From assembly GCA_002696885.1 (NCBI GenBank), contig NZSO01000033.1, forward strand, positions 1 to 7,683: a stretch of 7,683 nucleotides of DNA, in the 5' to 3' direction. Every line of letters starts with the position of its first letter. Within the stretch, counting starts at the first letter, position 1. The notes beneath the pieces were generated by a model. The model did not search any database and had not been told where the DNA came from. It saw only the letters and a list, made by a program, of their open reading frames with translations. Of the stretch, positions 1 through 5,678 are shown piece by piece. This DNA is from Verrucomicrobiales bacterium (GTDB lineage: Bacteria; Verrucomicrobiota; Verrucomicrobiia; Verrucomicrobiales; DEV007). The position numbers and the translations under genes are program-made.

Positions 1-316
1 AGGGTTCATTAGGCCCACCAAATATTTCATCATCTCCATCATCAAGAAGCGCTTGATATAGAGCTATAGCACCCGATGTACCTGAACCATTATTTTCCAT
101 TGGTTCAGGGTACTCTCCGTTTCTGACCTTATATCTTTCAAGGCCGGCCTTGATCGCTGACATCGCCCCGCGAGTCTTATCTTCGGCGGCTTTACCTTGA
201 GCAAAACTGATTATGGCCATAGCCATTCCCATCAAAATCGAAAGGATTGTAATCACAGTTAAAAGCTCAATTAATGTAAAAGCTGATGACTTATCTCTGG
301 TCTGAGTGTTTTTCAT
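1..316 (-). CDS. Type IV prepilin / type II secretion pseudopilin, 3' end cut by window edge
   Basis: Reading the minus strand from an ATG at 316 gives an open frame of 105 codons that reaches the window edge without a stop, so the C-terminus is missing. The protein has a short charged leader (residues 1-12, MKNTQTRDKSSA) followed by the class III prepilin signature FTLIEL, with Phe13 at +1 and Glu17 at +5 of the mature protein. A hydrophobic helix follows at about 13-39. After it come an amphipathic stretch and a YKVRNGEYPEP segment like that of GspG-type pseudopilins. The residue before the cleavage site is Ala12 rather than the usual Gly. Family knowledge: a prepilin peptidase cleaves the leader, and the subunit is then assembled by the GspE/GspF machinery. 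It starts 29 bp after the gspF stop, so it is probably in the same transcript. An in-frame TGA four codons upstream excludes a longer start. Major versus minor pilin cannot be decided from this fragment. Confidence 0.9.
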   Translation of the reverse strand, partial: MKNTQTRDKSSAFTLIELLTVITILSILMGMAMAIISFAQGKAAEDKTRGAMSAIKAGLERYKVRNGEYPEPMENNGSGTSGAIALYQALLDDGDDEIFGGPNEP

Positions 317-345
317 AGGATCAAATCAAATGACTCTAATTAGAA

Positions 346-1629
346 TTAACCTCCAGCAACACCCTTGATGATTTCAACCATCGGAAGGAATAGTGCCATA
401 ACAATAACACCAACAACCACAGCGAGGAGGACGATCATTAACGGTTCTAGCATTGAAGTAAGGGCCGCAACAGCGTTATCAACCTCATCGTCATAAACGT
501 CTGCTACTTTCAATAACATCTCGGGAAGTTGACCAGTTTCTTCACCCACATCAACCATACTAATAACCATGGCCGGAAACACTTTACTCGCTTCAAGGGG
601 GTTAACAATTGATTCACCCTCTTTTACTGCATCATGAACATTTTGAACCGCATTTGATATAACCACATTTCCAGCAGTGTCTCTTGTAATATTTAAAGCC
701 TGCAAGATAGGAACACCACTTGTTACTAGGGTTCCTAGAGTTCTACTAAACCTTGAGATTGCACTTTTCCTCTGAACGTTACCAAATAAAGGCATCTTGA
801 GCTTGATGCCATCTAAAACTCTTCTGCCTCCAGTGGATTTCGCGAAAATTTTATAAACCACAAAAGTTACAACCAATCCTATGCCTATAGGGACAATGTT
901 GGCCGACAAGTTTCCAGATAAGTTAATAACGAACTTTGTAAGACCTGGAAGCCTATCTTTCGAGCCAAGCATGTCCGTAAAGATCTGTTCGAACTTTGGA
1001 ACAATAACAGTCAAAAGGAAAACCATAATCGCCAATGCAATGACCATCACAATGACAGGATATACCATCGCTGCGACGATCTTGTTTTTTAGTTTTTGAG
1101 CCTTCTCAGAATATTCTGCTAATCTAATAAGGACGAGCTCAAGAACACCACCAAGCTCACCAGCTTTAACCATGTTAATGTAAAGCTTATTAAATATTGC
1201 TGGGTGTTGGGCCAAACTTTCAGAAAAGGTACTACCTGTCTGAACTGAGTTTGCTAAATTTTCTATGGTCTTTTTAAGAGTTGGGTTTGGCTCTTGTTTT
1301 GCCAAAACCGTGAGACCTCTCAGCAATGGAAGTCCAGAATCAATGAGAGTGGCAAGCTGACGCGTAAAGATCATCAACACCTTGCCCTTCACTGTATTTT
1401 TAGTGAACAGACTTTTCGATCCAGAACCACTAGATTTAGATTTGGTCCTTCCTATTTTACGCCCCTTCTTCGCAACCTTTAGCTTGCCTTTACCAGCTTC
1501 AACAACCTGCTTTGGGAAAAGCCCTGAAGCTCTAAGCTGGTTAGTTGCATCCGCGGGATTAGCCGCTTCAATCTTTCCAGTCGTTTCCTCACTCTTTGCG
1601 TCGATAGCTGAGTATTCAAATATTGGCAT
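346..1629 (-). CDS. gspF: GspF/PilC-family inner-membrane platform protein
   Basis: This 427-residue protein is the polytopic inner-membrane platform of type II secretion or type IV pilus machines. In the family it links the cytoplasmic GspE/PilB ATPase to pilin assembly. The N-terminal segment (MPIFEYSAID, 1-45) matches the usual start of GspF/PilC and fixes the ATG at 1629. Two repeated T2SSF domains are visible, at about 86-210 and 291-413. Each opens with an F(T/S)R(Q/T)L.TL..SG.P.L..L motif and carries a G-E-x-(T)-G-x-L motif (AGELGGVL at 156-163, VGEETGQLPEML at 361-372). Hydrophobic segments lie near 186-210, 245-263 and 393-417. Residues 46-78 form an unusually Lys/Gly/Ser-rich linker before the first domain. 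The length is slightly above the roughly 400 aa typical of the family. It lies 108 bp after the second ATPase and 29 bp before the pilin. GspF and PilC cannot be told apart here. Confidence 0.95.
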   Translation of the reverse strand: MPIFEYSAIDAKSEETTGKIEAANPADATNQLRASGLFPKQVVEAGKGKLKVAKKGRKIGRTKSKSSGSGSKSLFTKNTVKGKVLMIFTRQLATLIDSGLPLLRGLTVLAKQEPNPTLKKTIENLANSVQTGSTFSESLAQHPAIFNKLYINMVKAGELGGVLELVLIRLAEYSEKAQKLKNKIVAAMVYPVIVMVIALAIMVFLLTVIVPKFEQIFTDMLGSKDRLPGLTKFVINLSGNLSANIVPIGIGLVVTFVVYKIFAKSTGGRRVLDGIKLKMPLFGNVQRKSAISRFSRTLGTLVTSGVPILQALNITRDTAGNVVISNAVQNVHDAVKEGESIVNPLEASKVFPAMVISMVDVGEETGQLPEMLLKVADVYDDEVDNAVAALTSMLEPLMIVLLAVVVGVIVMALFLPMVEIIKGVAGG

Positions 1630-1737
1630 TTTAAATTATGGGGTAAAGTGGTGTGAAAGAGGGATTTTACTAATTTAAGCTCTAAATTGCAATGCTTGCA
1701 ATGACAGATCTTATCGATATTTAAAAGATTTGTATTT
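1630..1737 (-). promoter_or_regulatory. Gene-free gap between the second ATPase and gspF with overlapping dyads
   Basis: These 108 bp separate two genes that otherwise belong to one block. They hold two perfect inverted repeats: AATTTA-AGCTC-TAAATT at 1672-1688 and ATTGCAA-TGC-TTGCAAT at 1686-1702. Each is 17 bp long and they share three bases, so as RNA hairpins they would compete. No T-run follows either one on the minus strand, so an intrinsic terminator is unlikely. An operator or an RNA processing site is possible. I see no convincing -35/-10 pair. Confidence 0.35.
1639..1648 (-). promoter_or_regulatory. CTTTACCCCA element upstream of gspF start
   Basis: On the minus strand CTTTACCCCA ends 9 bases before the gspF ATG, where a Shine-Dalgarno would normally sit. 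A near-identical decamer (CTTAACCCCA) ends 7 bases before the first ATPase start. The motif is pyrimidine-rich, the opposite of a Shine-Dalgarno. It may be a shared leader element or a coincidence. Confidence 0.25.
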
Positions 1738-3405
1738 TTAAGTATATTTTAGAACCTCTTCAATGGTCGTATTTCCTTCGTAAATATTTCTTAAACCATC
1801 CTCTCTTAGGGTTGTCATTCCCAATTCGATGGCTTTTTGACGTAAAACAACCGTTGGTGCACGATCAGTGATCATTTCAGCAATAGGCTCACTGATATCA
1901 AGAAGCTCGAACAAGCCTTGCCTTCCACGATATCCTGAACCTCCGCATTCTTCACATCCTCCCCCTGTAAAGAAGCTTTTATCACCGATGTCCTCAGGAC
2001 TTAAACCTAATTCACCCAAAAGAGCAGCACTAGGTTCATAAGGCTGACGGCAATCATCACAGATAGTACGCAACAGTCTCTGCCCCAAAACCCCTTCTAG
2101 TGAAGCTGCAACCAAAAATGGTTCACAACCCATATCAACTAATCTAGTTACCGCACCAGGTGCATCATTAGTGTGTAAAGTTGAAAACACTAGGTGACCA
2201 GTCAAAGAAGCCTGAATAGCAATTTGAGCTGTTTCAACATCTCTCATCTCCCCCACTAGAATTCGGTCAGGGTCTTGTCTCAAAAACGCCCTGAGAACTC
2301 TTGAAAAAGTAAGTCCTATACTCTCATTGACTGGAACTTGAATAATTCCCTCAACGTCATACTCAACCGGATCCTCAGCCGTTAATAATTTACTATCGAT
2401 TGTATTAATTTCCCTCAAACAGGCATAAAGAGTAGTTGTCTTACCAGCTCCAGTTGGACCAGTACATATAAAGATTCCATTAGGCTTAACGATGGTTTCT
2501 TCAATGTACTCGTTGAGTTCTGAAGGGAGACCTAAATTTTCCAAGTTCAAACTCACTGAAGAACGGTCTAAAACACGAAGCACGACACTTTCTCCGTGAG
2601 CGGTTGGAAGAGTTGAAACCCTAAAATCAACATCTTTATCGGCAAGACTTAACACCATTCTTCCGTCTTGAGGTATTCTTCTTTCCGCAATATTAAGATT
2701 AGACATAACCTTGATACGAGAAATGATCGTATTAGAAAGGTGTGCTGGTGGAGGGCTCATTTCATACAGAGCACCATCTACGCGATATCTAATTTTAAAT
2801 TCATCTTCAAATGGCTCAAAATGAATATCTGAGGCCTGTTCTCTCATAGCTTGTTCAAGCACAAGATCAATATACCTGACAATAGGGGCTGAATTGGCCT
2901 CGCTTTCTTCATCTCCATCAGACAAAGCAATGCTTTTTAATTGCCCTAAAATATCATTCATCTGCCCGGTGCCCTCACCGGCAACGTAAATACGTTCGAT
3001 CGCATCCAAGACCTGTTTAGAGTCAGCAACACAAAATTTCATTTCTTGGCTAAGGGCGAAGCCAATCTCCTCGCTGGCTTGATGGTCTGAGGGGTCAGCG
3101 AGAGCAACGGTCAAAGTGTGTCCATCATATGATACTGGAACTGCTTTATAAAGCCTCGCCGTAGCGGCAGGAATTGCAGAAATAACTTCAGCCGGTGGGG
3201 TATGCCCCTTTAGATCGACATGATCAAGACCTAGCGACTCAGCGACATAATAAAATATTGTATTTCTATCTATTGCACCTGTGTCTACTATCAGTTGAGC
3301 AACATCCTTAGAGGAATCTGCAACTTGGCTTCGTACAGTGTTAGCTTGCTCATCTGTTATGAGCTGCCGTTCCTGTAAAATATTTAGAACATATTCTGAA
3401 TTCAT
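1738..3405 (-). CDS. gspE: GspE/PilB-family assembly ATPase (second of a tandem pair)
   Basis: This 555-residue protein is a hexameric secretion ATPase that powers pseudopilus or pilus assembly at the cytoplasmic face of the inner membrane. An N-terminal T2SSE_N/MshEN-like domain (about 1-140) is followed by an acidic linker (about 143-172) and the N2 domain with ASDIHFEPFE (191-200). The catalytic core has Walker A GPTGAGKT (316-323, Lys322), an Asp box around EDPVEYD (344-350), a canonical RQDPD segment (376-380) leading to the Walker B region with Glu386 in GEMRD, and a His box with His411 in TLHTNDA. Two CxxC pairs (Cys449/452 and Cys484/487) form the zinc-binding module of GspE and PilB, which PilT retraction ATPases lack. 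The ATG at 3405 has no strong ribosome-binding site (AGAAGA at best). It begins 25 bp after the first ATPase. Whether its machine is a T2SS or a T4P is undecided. Confidence 0.95.
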   Translation of the reverse strand: MNSEYVLNILQERQLITDEQANTVRSQVADSSKDVAQLIVDTGAIDRNTIFYYVAESLGLDHVDLKGHTPPAEVISAIPAATARLYKAVPVSYDGHTLTVALADPSDHQASEEIGFALSQEMKFCVADSKQVLDAIERIYVAGEGTGQMNDILGQLKSIALSDGDEESEANSAPIVRYIDLVLEQAMREQASDIHFEPFEDEFKIRYRVDGALYEMSPPPAHLSNTIISRIKVMSNLNIAERRIPQDGRMVLSLADKDVDFRVSTLPTAHGESVVLRVLDRSSVSLNLENLGLPSELNEYIEETIVKPNGIFICTGPTGAGKTTTLYACLREINTIDSKLLTAEDPVEYDVEGIIQVPVNESIGLTFSRVLRAFLRQDPDRILVGEMRDVETAQIAIQASLTGHLVFSTLHTNDAPGAVTRLVDMGCEPFLVAASLEGVLGQRLLRTICDDCRQPYEPSAALLGELGLSPEDIGDKSFFTGGGCEECGGSGYRGRQGLFELLDISEPIAEMITDRAPTVVLRQKAIELGMTTLREDGLRNIYEGNTTIEEVLKYT

Positions 3406-3430
3406 TGAAATCTTCTGAGTGAAATTAAAA

Positions 3431-5137
3431 TTAGCTAGCGTCGGCCATTGTTACATTGATTACTTCGTTAGCTGAAGTCATACCATTGAGAACCTTACGA
3501 ATACCGTCTTCTCTCATTGTTCTCATTCCAATTTCCCTAGCCTGTCTTCTCAACTGAGGTGTTGAAAGATTTTCATTAACCATATGCCTTACTTCATCAT
3601 CTATTTGGAAGATTTCAAAAATACCCGCTCTTCCTTTATGTCCAGTGCCACGACATTTAACACATCCGTTCGGCACCATAATTGAAGAATCGGCAAGTTG
3701 GGCAGCATCCAAACCCAAGGCCTTGATTTGTCTTTCTGTGAGATCTCCGGGCTCTTTACATTCAGAGCAAAGTTTTCTCACCAATCTTTGTGCGAGTATG
3801 GCTCTGACGGCAGAGGCAATTAAGAACCTTTTCACACCAATGTCTGCCATCCTTGCCACGGCGCTAGGCGCATCATTGGTATGAAGTGTAGAAAATACCA
3901 GGTGACCCGTGAGTGATGCATTTATCGCAATCGATGCGGTCTCAAGATCTCGTATCTCTCCAATCATGATAATGTTTGGAGCTTGTCGCAAAATCGACCT
4001 CAGTGCCGCGGCAAAGGTCATTCCAACATCTTCTTTGACCATCACCTGATTAATACCTGACATGTTATACTCAACAGGATCCTCAACAGTAATGATTTTT
4101 CTGTCAGGTTTATTGATGTAATTCAAACAAGCATATAATGTTGTCGTCTTTCCTGAACCTGTTGGACCTGTAACCAAAAGAATTCCATCAGGCAAAGTAA
4201 TGAGCTGCTCAAAGGTGGCCTGATCATCACTAAGAAAACCTAACTGAGGCAGACCCAAATTAAGCGCTGACTTATCCAAAACCCTCATTACGATTGATTC
4301 CCCGTGGTTAGTTGGGACTGTTGACACGCGCAAGTCTAGATCTTTATCTCCAATTTTTAACTGAATACGTGCATCCTGAGGCAACCGCTTCTCGGCTATA
4401 CTCATAGCCCCTGTCATAATCTTAAACCTGGCAACGATTGCAGATAGAAGATTTCGTGGATGATTTGCAACTTCATGCAATTGGCCATCTATTCTGTAAC
4501 GAACTCGAACAGTGTTTTCTAGGGGTTCAATATGAATATCTGATGCACCCGCATTGAATGACTCCATTAGAATCTGGTTCACTAATTTTATCACTGGAGC
4601 GTCATTGGCTCCAACCTCTCCATCTGCTCCTGCATCTCCTCCAGAGGTTTCAGATAAAACAACGAGCTCATCATCAGCATTAGCTGCCCCTATCGCCTCA
4701 TCATACCAACGGCCAATAGCATCATTAATTTCCTCAAAAGATGAACTGTGCTGAGCTTCAACATCATGACCAACTAAGTGATTCAAATTATCGATCGCAG
4801 AATAATCAAAAGGGTCTCCTACTGCGACTTGTATATGCCCGGCTTCGTTCACTCCAATCGGAACAACTGAATTTCTTCTAGCCACATCAAGATCAATCAA
4901 ATCAATTATTGTTTTGTCAGGAGCAGGAATACTGGTTAGATCAACGTATGTCATTCCATTCACCGTTGCATAGCATTTTGCTATATCGCTCTCCTTGGCT
5001 TGCCCAGTTCGAATGATTGTTTCGATGAGTGATTCTGTAGCTTTTCTTTGGCCTCTGGCATCTTCAATTTGTGACTCAGTCACAAGATTGTTCTCCATTA
5101 GCAATTCACTAAGATATGTTTCGTCAGCGCTATACAA
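3431..5137 (-). CDS. gspE: GspE/PilB-family assembly ATPase (first of a tandem pair, TTG start)
   Basis: This 568-residue paralogue of the downstream ATPase has the same layout: N-domain about 1-145, a Gly/Asp/Ala-rich linker about 146-178, N2 domain with ASDIHIEPLE (198-207), Walker A GPTGSGKT (324-331, Lys330), Asp box VEDPVEY (351-357), Walker B Glu394 in GEIRD, His419 in TLHTNDA, and zinc cysteines 457/460 and 492/495. All catalytic landmarks are present, so it should be an active assembly ATPase. The segment before Walker B reads RQAPN (384-388) instead of RQDPD, which its neighbour keeps. The start is a TTG at 5137. An in-frame TAA lies five codons upstream, and the first in-frame ATG (residue 14) would remove the first helix, which aligns with the start of the neighbouring paralogue. 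No Shine-Dalgarno is seen. It is the first gene of the secretion/pilus block, after a 186-bp gap. Confidence 0.94.
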   Translation of the reverse strand: MYSADETYLSELLMENNLVTESQIEDARGQRKATESLIETIIRTGQAKESDIAKCYATVNGMTYVDLTSIPAPDKTIIDLIDLDVARRNSVVPIGVNEAGHIQVAVGDPFDYSAIDNLNHLVGHDVEAQHSSSFEEINDAIGRWYDEAIGAANADDELVVLSETSGGDAGADGEVGANDAPVIKLVNQILMESFNAGASDIHIEPLENTVRVRYRIDGQLHEVANHPRNLLSAIVARFKIMTGAMSIAEKRLPQDARIQLKIGDKDLDLRVSTVPTNHGESIVMRVLDKSALNLGLPQLGFLSDDQATFEQLITLPDGILLVTGPTGSGKTTTLYACLNYINKPDRKIITVEDPVEYNMSGINQVMVKEDVGMTFAAALRSILRQAPNIIMIGEIRDLETASIAINASLTGHLVFSTLHTNDAPSAVARMADIGVKRFLIASAVRAILAQRLVRKLCSECKEPGDLTERQIKALGLDAAQLADSSIMVPNGCVKCRGTGHKGRAGIFEIFQIDDEVRHMVNENLSTPQLRRQAREIGMRTMREDGIRKVLNGMTSANEVINVTMADAS

Positions 5138-5144
5138 GATGTGT

Positions 5145-5154
5145 TGGGGTTAAG
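5145..5154 (-). promoter_or_regulatory. CTTAACCCCA element upstream of first ATPase start
   Basis: On the minus strand CTTAACCCCA ends 7 bases before the TTG start. It matches the element before gspF at 9 of 10 positions and at nearly the same spacing. It is not seen before the second ATPase, the pilin, the septum gene or eno. Its function is unknown. Confidence 0.25.
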
Positions 5155-5158
5155 GTTT

Positions 5159-5189
5159 CTCTTTTTTATCCATAAAATGAATAAAAGAG
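5159..5189 (-). other. AT-rich hairpin in the leader of the first ATPase gene
   Basis: On the minus strand, arms CTCTTTT and AAAAGAG enclose a second pair of arms, ATTCAT and ATGGAT (one G-T wobble), around a TTT loop, with a two-base AA bulge on the 3' side. That makes about 13 paired bases. Its 3' edge lies 21 bases before the TTG start. It has only three G-C pairs and no following T-run, so it is not a good terminator. It may be a leader structure or an operator-like dyad. Confidence 0.35.
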
Positions 5190-5323
5190 CGGAATTCTGT
5201 ACCAGTAAACTAGCCTACTTAGCAAGTTATTTTATGCTCATTTGTAATGAAAAGTTTGTTATTTTAGTGATCAAACAAACCTTGAACAACGATATTGTGG
5301 AAATTTCCTTCGAAACTGTAATA

Positions 5324-5665
5324 TTATCTTTGAATTCTAAATATGACCTCGCCAGGCATTTGTAGATTTAATTTATCTCGAGCCACAATTTCAAGATACT
5401 CAATATCATTAGATGTATGGACTTCATCTTTAAGGCGCTGATTCCTCTCGATTTTAAGGCTTTCTAACTTTTTTTTAAGCTGGGCATTTTCCTCATCCAT
5501 TGCCTGAAGCTTATTCCACTCTGGAGCAAAAACTGAAAAAACCAGTACTGAAAGTCCTAGAAAAGAGAAAAAGACCAAAATTCTGGTCAATCTCTGCCAT
5601 ATATTAAGAACAACTTTACCGCCGTTAAGCTGTCGATTTCTCCTAGTATTGGAATTTTTACCCAT
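5324..5665 (-). CDS. FtsB/DivIC-family septum formation initiator protein
   Basis: This small bitopic membrane protein has 113 residues. It has a basic cytoplasmic N-terminus (1-27, Arg/Lys/Asn-rich), one transmembrane helix at about 28-47, and a coiled coil at about 50-82 (MDEENAQLKKKLESLKIER). The short conserved C-terminal element DIEYLEIVARDKLNLQMPGE (87-106) is typical of FtsB/DivIC proteins (E..AR..L....PGE). In the family it forms a complex with FtsL and FtsQ/DivIB that helps activate septal peptidoglycan synthesis. The ATG at 5665 lies 13 bp after the eno stop, with AAGG about 6-9 bases upstream as a weak ribosome-binding site, so it is very likely co-transcribed with eno. Eno next to ftsB is also a well-known arrangement in gammaproteobacteria, which supports the call. 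FtsB and DivIC cannot be separated on sequence this short. Confidence 0.88.
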   Translation of the reverse strand: MGKNSNTRRNRQLNGGKVVLNIWQRLTRILVFFSFLGLSVLVFSVFAPEWNKLQAMDEENAQLKKKLESLKIERNQRLKDEVHTSNDIEYLEIVARDKLNLQMPGEVIFRIQR

Positions 5666-5678
5666 GAAGGCCTTTTAA

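Larger units (their letters stand above)
5138..5323 (-). promoter_or_regulatory. Gene-free gap upstream of the secretion/pilus block, probable promoter region
   Basis: These 186 bp between the septum gene and the first ATPase form the longest non-coding stretch here and mark the change from housekeeping to secretion/pilus genes, so a promoter is expected. It is AT-rich, but no -35/-10 pair is good enough to place. TTGCTA followed 18 bases later by TACAGA is the nearest match, and it is poor. The gap holds a 10-bp palindrome GGAAATTTCC (5299-5308) just past the septum gene stop and a hairpin at 5159-5189. No terminator with a T-run is visible after the septum gene, so read-through from eno is possible. 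Confidence 0.4.

Noticed and set aside
335..344. 10-bp palindrome TCTAATTAGA in the gspF-pilin gap
   Set aside because: Short, AT-rich and without a loop; expected by chance, and too little to claim a site.
881..1678. Several plus-strand frames of 62-98 codons opposite gspF
   Set aside because: Antisense shadows of a well-supported membrane protein gene; no domain seen.
1686..1702. The ATTGCAA/TTGCAAT hairpin as an intrinsic terminator after the second ATPase
   Set aside because: The 7-bp stem is AT-rich and no T-run of useful length follows on the minus strand.
1708..1729. ATCTT/AAGAT arms around TATCGATA just after the second ATPase stop
   Set aside because: The arms are only 5 bp with a 12-base spacer in AT-rich DNA; not distinguishable from chance.
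5141..5365. Plus-strand open frame of 74 codons across the gap upstream of the first ATPase
   Set aside because: It overlaps the end of the septum gene, has no recognisable domain and no ribosome-binding site; AT-rich chance frame.
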